Assembly: GCF_032854445.1 (NCBI RefSeq)
Contig: NC_088295.1
Span: forward strand, 85,976,644 to 86,040,643
From: Liolophura sinensis
Taxonomy: Eukaryota; Mollusca; Polyplacophora; Chitonida; Chitonidae
DNA length: 64,000 nt
Direction of reading: 5' to 3'
Shown here: piece after piece, positions 52,851-64,000 of the stretch
Numbering within the stretch: position 1 is the stretch's first letter
Layout: every line of letters begins with the position of its first letter
Translations under genes and position numbers: made by a program
The notes under the pieces: generated by a model
Told to the model about the DNA's origin: nothing
Databases searched by the model: none
The model's input: only the letters and a program-made list of their open reading frames with translations

Positions 52851-55800
52851 TTAGTTTTTCCTGCTGATTTTCTTCGATTTGTCATTCGTCTTCGGAGGTG
52901 GAGCTGCTCCAGCAGCCATGTGACGCCCATACAAACTGGAAAAAAAAAAAAAAAAGAGATACAGAAATTTACATTATCAACAGGCTAACTACAGTATGAC
53001 CCACTTTATTGTATAGACTAAATGAAAAAATATATTATGCAATTAAATGATCTATTTATTTAACCGAGTTCACCAATATATGTAGTTGTCTCCCTCGGTC
53101 CGTAAAATGCATGCGAGGCTCTCTGGCATGCTACTGGCATGCTATCAGGCTATCTTTTAATCTGTGACAATCACCATGTGTCGAGTTGCAGTGTTTTTTT
53201 TTGTAACCAGGTTTCAGTTGGGATTTTATCTCCTGACCTGATGAATCCCTAAGTTGGGGGGTGGGGGTTGGGGGGGGGGGAGGGGCAAACTAGCCGATCA
53301 AGCCAGACAAGCAATTAAGCATATCATCCATTAAAACGATATGCAGTTAGCAGGTCTTTAAACAGTGAGTTAAAATATGATTTGGTTTTGCCACGGAGTT
53401 TACTATGCAATAAAATTGTTTATTCCATAAACTGATATGCAATTAACTGCGCGCGACTGTATCACCAAACCATTCTGACTTAATTAATGATTAATCCCGT
53501 CCTCAACAACACATATGTACAACGCTTTAATATAATTTTTTGGTTTGTTGCCAAATGTTAAAAGCTTAAAAGAAGTTACACACCATAATGTCCAGCACCT
53601 TGCAGACATTCTCCATGTGGCCAATGCCAGTCACAGAAGGTTCAAAGGTTAACACATTAAGATTCAAAAAGACCCAATTATTTGCTACCACAAAGCTATG
53701 CCTTTCAAAAATATACCATTTGAAGTATAAAAGTTCACAAAAACAGCACTCCTAATAAAGAAACAGGAACACACAACTAATATCCAAGATCAACTTACAA
53801 CTTGTAGGTATCAGATCGAATGTAGTCAAACACATGTGAAATGCCAACTTGAAACTGGTCCGCAATTGGAGGTACCCATGGGTTGTTCTCAGCTTTAAAT
53901 ACTTGCTTGGTGCCAACCAAATCCAACAAACCTTCAAGTAATAATTAATACATAAATCATTAGCAAAGCTAGTTTACAATCAATTTATTCATTTATTTAA
54001 TTGGTGTTTTATGCCGTGGGCAACTGAGCTCTCTGCTCGGTGGAAACCTGCGACCATTTGCAGGTTGCTGCAAGATCTTCCCATCTATGGCCTGAGAGGA
54101 AGCCTGCACAAGCTGGACTCACAGTGTCCACACTGGTGAGAGGCTCCTGGATCATTGCACCTATCTGCATACAGATGGGGACAGTTTTCCCTGTCCTCAT
54201 GTCCTAACAAACAAATCAATTTTTTTAAATAAAGAAAATATCTCTTAATTCAAGCTCTTTCCATTTAATAAAACTGCCAAAAACCTGGAAACTGGAAGAA
54301 TATTCAAAATCAGAAATGTATTATTGGCAGCCAAAACAGTGTTACATTTTCCACTCCATGTGAACACACAGTTTACTTCCTTGTTATCACCAGTGTATAC
54401 TATATCTAACCCTGAACACTAAAGGTCTAATGTTCATTTTTATGTTTTATTGAGCACTCAAAATTCTTTCACATTTCTGACAAGGGCTGATTTCTAAAGG
54501 AATCAGCAGGTATCCAGAGAGAAACAACAATACAGAATTTTCATGAAAAATCAAAGACGGAAGAACTGCTTTAACTGGATGAGTAATACTACATGCAGTT
54601 ACATGGCACTAGTGTCCAAAGAAGGTTTTCACAGGTAAAACTGTAAACTGTCCTGCCTCCACTTACGTGTACTTTAATCCTAAAAATATTTTTCCCGCAT
54701 TCTGACACATAGGCACAGCCTTTCCCATGAAAGCTAAATGTATATTCAAAGAAACGATCACACAATGGTGCATTCTACATACCAAGTTCTGGAGGTAAAA
54801 CTGTTAAACGGTTTCCTTGAATGTGAAGTTCTCTTAATCTCTGAAGGTCACCAATTTCCTTTGGCAAGTACACTAGGTCATTGTCTCTCAAAACAAGCTA
54901 AAACAAAAACACAAACCAATGGAATACTCCAATAAAGGTGTCCAAATAGCTGCAAAAACAGATCGTTTTCCGTTGTAATACTGGTGCACTACCTACATGT
55001 TTTAGGAGCACATATATGTGAGCACAAAAAAGTATGATGTACAAGAGGCAAGAACCTACTACATGGCTTTGAACTAGAAACAGTTTTATGAGAACACACT
55101 GACATACTGTACATAACTAAGGCAGCAATTAACCCATGATAAAACCAGGAACATAAACTATACTAATCTTGTGACAGTTTTTTTCCCTAAACTTTGTGTA
55201 AATGTGCCCGGACATTTTATATTATAGCAGAACTTAATGTTTGAGTGGAGTGATCACTCTCACTTCCTAATACTCATCTTAAATTTACCTAATGCATTAG
55301 GCATTACTGTGTGTAGTTTTACTTAAACTGCTTGTACTTAAGATAAATATAATGTGCATACTTTACGACATCCCCTCTTTGCACGATGGGTAAGATGTGC
55401 ACAGACTTTGAGAATGATAGTGCCAGTACATCGGGGTAAAAGAACCTTGACATTAGTGGACTGCATTAGCTCAATAATGTTATTCACATGCCTCAAACAA
55501 GCTTAATATGAGTTGCCAATATCCCCATCTTAGATGTTCAGTGATCCACTTCCACTAGATTTGAATGAAATGCCCTGAACACAATTTTATCACATTTCCT
55601 TGTTAAGGTATTTGCTTAATTTAAAATATCCCCCTTGTTGAATGCTGTGTGTTGTGAACTCAAAGTCTGACAAATACTGGTCCAACAGGTTGAAAAATAA
55701 TAGATTAATGCATATTTATGTGATCATATGATAAGACAGGTTTACTTACAATCTGAAGGTTTTTCAATTTTCCAATATCAGGTGGAAGAACTTCAAAATC

Positions 55801-58800
55801 ATTGTCACCCATATACAGTCCTCTTAAGGTGTCTGAAAAGGGGCAGGCATGATAACATTAGACATACATGTATTACAAAATATGCATGACAATGTTAAAA
55901 GGGAGGTAGAAACTTGGAGGTTGATCATTTTAACACAAATACATGTACATTAATACCACATGTACATTCTTTCATTGGTGCTCACAAAAATGTTCAGATT
56001 CTCTACCTCTATTGCAGAAGAAGATCAACAAAATGGTATATCTAAATAACAAAACTGTTTTAAAGTTATTACCGAGACAAAAGAAATTCCCCGGTAGTGA
56101 CTGTTCATTGAGATTGTTGTAGGTTAGGTCCAAAACCTCTAAAGCTGGAAAAGCTCCAAATCCTCTTGGCAAGGATGACAAACGGTTGATTCTAATTGTA
56201 CACAGAAAGATCAGAACATGTAATTAAATAATTTTTAATTTAATTTAAAACAATCATCACAGTCAAGAGAAGACATTAACAATCCAGGTAGAAACAAAAT
56301 GAATATTATTTGCAAGACCAATTAGAATGATGGACTATCAGGAGAGCTTTGTGGTGAATTTTACATATTTTCATCTTTTGCCTAAATCTATTTTTTTTAA
56401 TATGTTCAGTTGTCAAGAATTATGTTTTAGGAATCACACATTGTACAAATACTTGCAAAAAAATATTCTTTTTTTTTTTTTGATAAAGGTAATTTGATCT
56501 TTTCATTAACTTATCTGACTCGAGATAGAAGGGTTCAAAATCATACATTTTTCCGAATGCGTTAAGGCCAACCTTAATCAGGCTTAATTAGAGGTACTCG
56601 GGCTTGACACAGGAGACCAACACACCTTGCCAAGTACCCGAAAACATTTTCAAGTATCCTTTAACCCAAGCAACAGTGTTTTAGTCCCAAAGGCAGAAAT
56701 CCAATCATACTTCACATTCATGACATCTGGATGGATCATGGTCAGTACTTACCCCAGATTAAGAATGCGCAGTTTTGGCAAGGAACTGATAGTGGTAGGT
56801 AATTCCTACAAGAAGTGAAATAAGGCATAATTACATATAAAAAACAACTGTGGAAAATGATCCTCAGGCAGAGTTTCTTTGGTGCTGTTTTCTTGGTGAA
56901 ATAATCTGATCAATGTAACTTTAAACATACCATAAAAAAAAAACAATCAAATAAATAAACAAATTCAACACTCTGTAAAAACTTCAACCTTTACAACAAC
57001 TTTCATGAAAGTTGAAATCATCAGAGCACACATCATAAAATTAAACGAAGTTCTAAAAATAATATATCATATTATCTTCAGAGCTTGATTCTGATGCTTG
57101 TCACCTTAATAGCTTTCATACTAAACCATATCTTTTTCTGTGTTACTTTATTGTCATTATCCATTTAACCAGCAAGGCCATACAAAAAGTTTCTCTTAGC
57201 AATTAAATATTTCAAAGGGAATTTATTTCCAATGGTTTACATTTTCATCTAAATAAATCTGAAATACGATCAGAGTTAAAAAAAGAAAAAAAAATGGAAA
57301 TTTACCTCAATGATGTTGTTAAACAAATTCAGAATCTCCAAGTTGACAAAATCAGCAATATTGGCTGGAATAACTGAAAATGGACAAGAAGTAGACAATA
57401 TTAAGACATGCTAGCTTTCCTCACAATCTTCCATGGACTCAGTATACCATCCATTTAAAGCTTTAGGCAGAATCTTTTGCACCAGTGGATCACACTTAAA
57501 CATACAAAACTTATACACATTTTTCCTTTAAATGAAAGGAACTTGTCCACGAGTTCAGCAAACTGTCTGTTCTATTTACTATAATATGCAGTTTTACTTA
57601 CTAGATATTTTATTATGACTCAGTGTCAGCCTGGTTAGATGACGTAGGGACACTGTAAAAAAAAAAGAATAAGAATGCAAAGTTATTTCAGCGCCTTAAA
57701 TTAACAGTCAGTACCTCCCTTAATGTGCTAGGATTACACAGACATAACAAACATGCTAAAAGCAAAAAATTTGCAGTGTGTGAGAGAGTGCATCTTAAAC
57801 AACAGATAATTATCCTGCTTAATTTGTGCGCCCCCCAAAAGTGTACTAGAGCCCAAGGGCTGTGAAATGGGTCTATAGCCCTTCTTCTATTTTCACTTTT
57901 CTTGTAGCTAATGACCAATTGTTTTCTTGTACAATTCACTGGTCTTCTCCACCCACAAAGGGCCTATCAGTTACTCTATCTGTAATGGAGGACCCGGAGG
58001 ACCCACCTCATTATGACGTGACTTAATATCACGGCAACATATCTTAATACATGTTTTGGTCCTTACACTGTATATTTGTATCTCAACAGTATAAATATGG
58101 CAAGGACACATATGAAACATGTACAATCTGTCAACCTTTTTTTTCGATCTTTTCAGCATTATATATGCAGATGTTCAATAGGTACAGCAAATGTAATTAA
58201 CAGCTCATTCCACAATTTAACAGATAACTTCAATGTACCATGAAAAACTTTGTCTAATAAGTTTGTTGGCATTCACGCAATAAGGAAGATCAACAACTGG
58301 TCAATAACCCAAGGGGTCAAGCAGTGCAACAGATAATTTTCAAGGTAGTATGGTACTCCCTACTTTTCCAAGAGAGGAAGTACTGGGTAAGCCTACTGCA
58401 GTACATATTTTTTGAAAATACTCAACACTTAACCATTTTAGGTCCCTAGCAATACATCTAGAAAGTATGAAGTTGATTGAGTGAAGGAGGTTGAGAAAAT
58501 TGAAACCCTCAAAATAACGTATGCACATTCGGTAACCTTTTGTGACACGAAAATAAACAAATAATAAATGAAAGCAAGACTCCAAACATAATTAAAATTT
58601 TGATTCAATGCCTAATCATAACATATAAATCCCAACAAACAATGAAGAAAACATCACGAAAGAAAGCTAATATTTGACCATAACACACGGCCTATTTCTG
58701 ACAGGTCGTACTTGGGTGAAACTAATTCCGGCAATTTCTTCACTTTTTTTCATGCCTCTACAATGGGCCTCTTGCGATTCTCACCAACAAATCCACAAAA

Positions 58801-59670
58801 ATATATATGAAAATAATCCACAACCTGCCTGGTATCCTCCCACCATAATGCTGGCCGCCGTCGTATAAGTGAAATATTCTTGAGTAGGGCATAAAACATG
58901 AATCAAATAAATAGCTCAAAATAGTCCATGATCGTACCTTTACAATTCCGTGACACTGGGTCAGACTGATCATCACTTCAGAGGTTTTAAAATTGAACTT
59001 AATTATTATCTTTTAGCAATCGCCAGAAGCAGCCGGTGTGGTAAACAAAGTGACAGGCCCCACGTTAAACTCTTGAAAATGCACACAGTTGAGGACAATC
59101 ACACTAGACAACATATTCTAACAGGAAACAAGGAATAAAGTGTCATTGGCATAAACAAAGATAAATGACCTGGAGTATTTGCCCACATTAGCTTTATGTG
59201 GACAAATATTTTCAGCAGATAGGTCGTGAGCTGGTGTCTATTAAAACAATACATCTATGTATTGTATGCTGTGTTGTTCAACAGGAATCACACTCCTGCG
59301 CATTAGCTACTGAGCCAGCACAATCTGACATCACTATCATTGAATAGTAACACACCAATGACATCACTGATATAATCTTCCAGTTAGCCTAACACATTTT
59401 TAGTGGTGCAAATTTTAAGACGGCTTAAACTACAAGCTAGCCGTTTTACCCTTATGCTGGAAAAACTAGTTTTCCGTGTTGTGTTTTTCTTTGCCCAAGC
59501 AAAAATCTGTTGATTATTAACACTGACAGGAGTTTGTACTCTGCACAAACTTGCCACTTACTCAGCCCTGGGACTTCAGTTATGTTGACAACATGACGAT
59601 CTACCAGATCTATTTCCGGGTTGTTGTGTTCTCGATTCTCGTCAATGATTTTTTTCCACTTGGACATCAT
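52851..59670 (-). CDS. RSU1: Ras suppressor protein 1 (leucine-rich repeat protein)
   Basis: Nine coding exons on the minus strand: 59562-59670, 57602-57652, 57306-57373, 56753-56805, 56073-56191, 55750-55832, 54783-54897, 53799-53931 and 52851-52935. All borders are GT/AG and all phases agree. The product is 270-271 residues (human about 277). It starts MSKWKKIIDENREHNNPEID and carries about seven leucine-rich repeats, including LTRLTLSHNKIS, GFGAFPALEVLDLTYNNL, LRGLYMGDNDFEVLPPDIGK and LRELHIQGNRLTVLPPELG. The C-terminal part has KQVFKAENNPWVPPIADQFQ and a basic tail KTNDKSKKISRK. RSU1 binds PINCH in the ILK-PINCH-parvin complex at integrin adhesions and dampens Ras signalling. Two adjacent ATGs (59670 and 59667) open the frame; homology fits the second, scanning would favour the first. 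The gene is complete with no disruption. Confidence 0.97.
53256..53285 (+). repeat. G-quadruplex-type G-rich tract in RSU1 intron 8
   Basis: Four G runs (6, 5, 11 and 4 G) separated by T, TT and A. The plus strand is the RSU1 template, so the pre-mRNA carries the C-rich complement while the G-rich strand could fold during transcription. Confidence 0.85.
53983..54162 (-). mobile_element. SINE family B copy in RSU1 intron
   Basis: Matches the 37 kb element at both ends (aataaatgaataaattg tail side; ggtgagaggctcctgg(g/a)tca near the head side) with internal deletions. It lies between RSU1 coding exons 7 and 8, in the same orientation as the gene. Confidence 0.75.
58825..58912 (+). mobile_element. 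SINE family B 3' fragment in RSU1 intron
   Basis: Carries only the 3' part: tcctcccaccataatgctgg, cgtcgtataagtgaaatatt, cttgagtagggcataaaaca and an aaataaata end. Orientation is opposite to RSU1. The 5' part is absent. Confidence 0.75.
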
Positions 59671-59757
59671 CTTTAACAATCTTTCTGATCCTTCCCCAAA
59701 CAAACCTTCCTCCCGGCGACACCCAAAACAAATGCCCAAGAATGGAAATCATCAACA

Positions 59758-59766
59758 CCGGAAGTG
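59758..59766 (+). promoter_or_regulatory. RSU1: ETS-type site in RSU1 promoter
   Basis: CCGGAAGTG, a consensus ETS/GABP site, lies about 90 bp upstream of the RSU1 start codons. Such sites commonly sit at TATA-less housekeeping promoters close to the transcription start. Confidence 0.45.
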
Positions 59767-59829
59767 CCAAACAACACCGCGCAAGCAGCCCATCACTAGA
59801 AAATAGTCCTTTATTCCTGTAGCGCTGCA

Positions 59830-61050
59830 GATAAAAATTCGCACTTTTAATGTCTTAGAATGTATAGGAATGAATTATTTTGCAAGAAGATGAAATCTTC
59901 TGATAAATTTGTACCGTTTGTTAGAACTTTTACTAGCCTAAGTCTGTGTCAAAGGTCAATGTACGCTACATCCGCGTGAAGATGTCAGTTTTGTACTGAG
60001 CATACCGAAGGTGAATATGGGTCTGTTGAAGAGTTATAGGGAACAAGACATAAGGTGTTACCATAGATACAAAAGTTGTAACTTGGGGATCATGGAAGTA
60101 GATCGAAGTTATACGTTCTACTTAAAGTATGTCGTGGTTAAGTCCTTACTAGTAAAGTGGGAGGGGCGTGTAACACGTGCACGTTTTTGCGGATGAGAAC
60201 ATAATATGCACACAACTGCTGCAAGTGATTATAAAAATAGATTGTACTGCATGGTTATATGAAGGGAAATTTATGCTGCTTTGAACATGAATACATGGCA
60301 TTGGGTACATGAAAGACATCGTGATTCCACCAAGTCAGAAAACGCTCCATCTCTATTTTCACACAGTTCCAGTTACATGTATGAATTTTCCCTGAAATTT
60401 CTGCATTTGATTGCACACATAAGTAGGCGGATGTGATTAATGTCCAGCCCATTGGTGCTAAAACTGACAATGCTATGTTTACCAGTCAGGAAATTTGAAT
60501 TACAGAGGTTTAAATATTCTTAGTTAGCAAAGTTTGTTCATTGTAAATGTAATCTAATGGACAGAGGGAGATCAGATGTAAACTAGATCTAAGATCTGTT
60601 TCATTCTTCCCAGTTTAGTTTTCAGAAATGCAGATTTGTACTCTTCCATTTACCAGCCTGGAACTCAGCCCTTTCAAGTATGCTGTACTCAACATGTCGA
60701 GGCTGTACGCTACAAAAACATGTTTCCAGTAATCCTTCAGTAATTCTTACTTCATATCACCTAGTAATGTTTTTCGTGAATAATGAAGACCATAACGTCA
60801 CAATTGACACAGATGTATATGTTGTATCGGCAGCAAGCCAAACTTCGCGAACCACCATTTTCAATTTAAGGCGGCTGCACTCGGCATCATCCAGAAAAAG
60901 ATAAACTCGTGGAATGATTTCATTGTAACCATTGAGATGAATACCATATAAAGGACGATTGACAAGTTGTTTGGGAGTCTTAACTTCAATTTTTGTCTTA
61001 GTTATAAACAGAAATGAATTAAATCAATTATATTGGGAAAAAAAGATAAT
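59830..61050. other. Intergenic region between RSU1 and CIAO1
   Basis: Head-to-head spacing of about 1.4 kb between RSU1 start codons and the probable CIAO1 leader. No coding frame is supported here and no TATA box was evident. It is wide for a shared bidirectional promoter. Confidence 0.5.
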
Positions 61051-61105
61051 CTTAATTTTGGGAAGAGCAGCCAAGTCCACCCTTGCCGTGTCACATGATT
61101 TGAAA

Positions 61106-61213
61106 ATGGCGACTTGCAAAGTTTCTGATGCTGTCCCAGTGGGTGCGTCAGTTACATTTGTGTTATTTGCGTTGTTATGGTCTTTATTATTTCCTCATAA
61201 TGAGGTGATATGA
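61106..61213 (+). CDS. Candidate 35-aa membrane microprotein / CIAO1 upstream ORF
   Basis: The frame starts in a strong context (gaaaATGGCG) and encodes 35 residues beginning MATCKVSDAVPVGASV, then a hydrophobic stretch TFVLFALLWSLLF of one-helix length, ending PHNEVI. It lies 94 bp before the probable CIAO1 noncoding-exon donor (61307), so it would be an upstream ORF if transcription starts to its left. Alternatively AAAATGGCGAC is a YY1-type promoter motif near the transcription start and the frame is not translated. I recognise no known small protein. Confidence 0.25.
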   Translation: MATCKVSDAVPVGASVTFVLFALLWSLLFPHNEVI

Positions 61214-61229
61214 ATTCAGAATTACTTTA

Positions 61230-61307
61230 AAATTACGGGCCACCTTTTTTTGTGGTGTACAGCATTGGCACTTTAGAGACAGCACAGGTGACAGGACCGA
61301 GTTCCAG
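61230..61307 (+). other. CIAO1: Probable CIAO1 noncoding first exon (donor at 61307)
   Basis: A near-perfect donor TTCCAG|GTAAGT ends at 61307. The coding exon opens with a tttttttcag acceptor (exon from 61566), 11 bases before the ATG, so a spliced leader is expected. The left limit given is arbitrary, and the leader may extend to about 61060. Confidence 0.55.
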
Positions 61308-61576
61308 GTAAGTGAATGTAAAGGCTCAGAGCGGTTAATGTGGAAGCCAAGCTGGGAACATGGCCAACTGATCTCAGGTCCAGATTTATATTACAGTCTT
61401 GTTGCAATAATTAATGGATGTAATCCTTTGCAGTATCAAAATTTAACGACTCATTCTTAAAAAAGAAAGAAAGTTTTCATTAAAAAGATGAAGTGGTTCA
61501 TCACTGTAGAGTTTTGAACAAGTGCTAAAAAGACTTTTCTGCTTTTTATGTGTTTCTTTTTTCAGAGAGGTACGTA

Positions 61577-62824
61577 ATGGCAAATTTAGATCTTGTGACG
61601 ACCTTGATTGGGCATGAAGACATCACATGGAGTGTGGCCTGGAACCCCAGTGGTAACCTGCTGGCTTCATGTGGCGGAGACAAGACCATTCGCATTTGGG
61701 GGACAGAGGGTGAGAACTGGGTGTGCAAAACAATTCTGACAGATGGCCATCAACGCACCATCCGCTGTGTGGCCTGGTCACCATGTGGGAACTACCTTGC
61801 CAGTGCCAGTTTTGATGCCACAACCTGCATATGGAGCCGGAAGGAGGGGGAATTTGAATGTATCGCTACATTGGAAGGCCATGAGAATGAAGTAAAGTCA
61901 GTCAGCTGGTCCCAGTCAGGAAGTCTTCTTGCCACATGTAGTCGAGACAAGAGTGTGTGGATTTGGGAAGGTAAAACACTGAGTGTGACCTGAAATATTA
62001 TCAGTAAGACAACATATTTTATGTTCATAAATCTTCAAGTTACTGCATGCTTGATTATATTGGTGATGATATGAAGTGTTTTAAGCTGAATGTTTTGATA
62101 ATTGTAAACATGCAAAGAATAGAATAATTTTGCTGTTAAATCTGATTTTGAATGAATAAATTCACAGTTATGGGAAGAGTTAAGAAATCTGAAATCATCA
62201 ATTTTTGTTGCAGTGGATGAGGATGAAGAGTTTGAGTGTGCTAGTGTGCTAAATGCTCACTCACAAGATGTAAAGTGTGTTAAATGGCATCCACAATCAG
62301 ACATCCTTGCATCCTGTGGCTATGACAACACGATAAAGCTTTACAAAGAGGACAGTGATGATTGGGGCTGTTTTGCCACCATGTCAGCTCACCAGTCCAC
62401 AGTGTGGAAGGTGGACTTTGATAAGACAGGGACTCGACTAGCCTCTTGTAGCGATGACAAAACTCTGAAGGTATGGCAAGAGTATCGTCCTGGCAACCCT
62501 GAGGGCGTGGCTACAGAGGGGAGTGACCCCACGTGGAAGTGTGTATGCACACTGTCAGGGTACCACCCTCGCACAATCTACGACATCCAGTGGTCAGCCC
62601 TGACCGGTCACCTAGCTACTGCCTGTGGAGATGACTGTATCCGTGTGTTTGAGGAGGGGCAGAGCTCTGAGCGGAACCAGTCCTCCTTCAGTCTGCTCGC
62701 AAGTGTCCCCAAGGCTCATAATCAAGATGTTAACTGTGTTGCATGGAACCCAAAAGTGGCCGGTCTGTTAGCCTCATGTAGTGACGATGCTGAGGTCAAA
62801 CTGTGGAAGATTTCTGGCTTGTGA
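61577..62824 (+). CDS. CIAO1: Cytosolic iron-sulfur assembly component 1 (WD40 protein)
   Basis: Two coding exons, 61577-61970 and 62214-62824, joined by a phase-1 GT-AG intron, encode 334 residues (human about 339). CIAO1 is a seven-bladed WD40 propeller in the CIA targeting complex with MMS19 and CIAO2B, passing [4Fe-4S] clusters to cytosolic and nuclear apoproteins such as DNA polymerases and helicases. Seven blade ends are visible: TIRIWG (about 37-42), TTCIWS (82-87), SVWIWE (126-131), TIKLYKE, TLKVWQE, CIRVFEE and VKLWK near the C-terminus. [20 protein letters not shown] and [20 protein letters not shown] frame the first and last blades. The ATG at 61577 is the first in the exon (ggtacgtaATGG) and gives the usual MANLDL-like start. 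No breaks or odd residues were seen. Confidence 0.97.
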
Positions 62825-63234
62825 TACATTCCATTCTATTGTTATATGTACCACATAGATTGTTTTATATATTCCAAATGTTTCACATCACTAGTGTGAC
62901 TATTTGCAGATATCCCTGTGTGCTATTGGATGATTGATATACACATTTCCCAGAATTGGCATATACTTGACTCAGTTTATGACTTTTAGATTACATATAT
63001 GTACATGATTAAATGTGTATTGGTATAACATTTAAGTTACACAAAAATGATCTGTTAATAACACAAAATTAACCGTAATATATTTATGTTGGGTCAGTAT
63101 ATGTGCCTGCTGATTTAGACATGCGATCTGTTTCAGAACTTTACCTTACAGGAAAAGACTTTAATGTGGAAGCAAAACAGAGTTAATGTTGATTACGGTA
63201 TGGTCACACTGTGGAGCATTGAGCCTTTTAAAAA

Positions 63235-63240
63235 AATAAA
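63235..63240 (+). terminator. CIAO1: Probable CIAO1 poly(A) signal AATAAA
   Basis: AATAAA about 410 bp past the stop codon, the first canonical hexamer I see in the 3' flank. Confidence 0.45.
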
Positions 63241-63259
63241 CTTATTTAAAGAAGTATAA

Positions 63260-64000
63260 GTCCTTGAGAAGTGCCATTAAAATTACATGTATGACAATGC
63301 ACTTCTGATAACGAGCCAAGCATTTATTCTCCAGCATACACATGCATGCCATAATTTCCTCGTAAATATTTTGTAAGTAAATGCAATCAGGTGATAAAGC
63401 TGTTTGTGAGACATTCGTCACATTTAGGGCCACATAGCGTGTTTTGATTTTAAGTTTATGCTCTGACTACGTAGATGAAGGAAAGAACAACAGACTTAAA
63501 AGTTTGTCGTTGGTCTGCTTAAGGGGAGACAACTCTGTAAACCTTTTGAACGTGTGAAAGACAACTCTGGAAACACTGGTAAATCTCTCTTATCGGATCG
63601 TCGCATTTGAATTAAACTGATCAGAATCATGTGTTACAGTTTATATTTAAAACAGCACTAGTTAGATATTCAGTATAAGGCAAAAGAAGACTTTTTTATG
63701 TGAAAGGAAGACATGTTATGCCGCACAGAAAAGGTTAACCATAATAAAGCAAATTGATATATCTACCGTAGGTCTACTGAGTTAAGTCAAACTTATTTCG
63801 GAAGACAGATCAAGGGAAGAGCGCAACCACTAAGTGGTATTTCGAAACGGAAATGTGTCCACCCATGTGTTTGTGTCATTTGGCACTTTTGTGTTGACCT
63901 TAAGCGCTGGAGCCTGCTACCTGCCTGACACTAGCAGTGGTAAATTGTTTGACCGATCAAACTGAAATGTTGACCAGCGGAGAGAAACCCATCCACTGGC
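63260..64000. other. Right-end flank of CIAO1
   Basis: No coding frame, repeat family or RNA gene recognised beyond the probable CIAO1 3' end. Confidence 0.5.

Noticed and set aside
59668-59739. N-terminal extension of RSU1
   Set aside because: It has no ATG (it would start at a TTG) and no counterpart in RSU1 proteins; the ATG pair at 59670/59667 fits the family.
61550-61576. Upstream extension of CIAO1
   Set aside because: It would start at a GTG and cross the tttttcag splice acceptor at 61565; the ATG at 61577 matches the family start.
1-64000. True tRNA, rRNA or snRNA genes
   Set aside because: tRNA-like sequence was seen only as degenerate SINE heads; no intact RNA gene was recognised by eye. 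A tRNA and Rfam covariance scan would settle this.

Overview
The window is eukaryotic. Every secure gene is a conserved animal gene broken by GT-AG introns, spacing is sparse, the DNA is AT-rich and microsatellites are abundant. Two families of tRNA-derived SINE-like repeats, many TACATGTA-type palindromes and the protein sequences point to a marine lophotrochozoan, most likely a mollusc. The species cannot be fixed from the sequence alone. Most long open reading frames here are chance frames or frames through tandem repeats.

Layout. 1-9808: no coding exon recognised; probably an intron of the PHLDB gene, with three small tandem repeats. 9809-11786 (minus): the first three coding exons of a PHLDB/LL5-type gene, including most of an FHA domain; the rest lies beyond the left edge. 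11787-39334: a long stretch without a firm gene, holding minisatellites of 42, 28, 82 and 29 bp periods, dispersed repeats and SINE copies; a noncoding 5' exon of PHLDB may lie here. 39335-40099 (minus): an intronless, unrecognised 254-residue basic-N-terminus protein with TATA elements and a poly(A) signal. About 44.1-49.2 kb (plus): HIGD1, a two-exon mitochondrial HIG1-domain protein with a probable CRE-containing promoter. About 51.9-59.8 kb (minus): RSU1, complete in nine coding exons. About 61.1-63.2 kb (plus): CIAO1, complete in two coding exons plus a probable 5' noncoding exon.

The genes do not form one pathway. RSU1 works in integrin adhesion complexes and PHLDB/LL5 proteins link the cell cortex to microtubules near adhesions. 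HIGD1 is mitochondrial, and CIAO1 loads iron-sulfur clusters onto cytosolic and nuclear proteins. RSU1 and CIAO1 are arranged head to head about 1.4 kb apart; HIGD1 and RSU1 are tail to tail.

I found no evidence for a wholly new biological system. The most interesting items are a 35-codon membrane-type small ORF in the probable CIAO1 leader, the unrecognised gene at 39-40 kb, and the structured tandem arrays at 15.8-20.3 kb.
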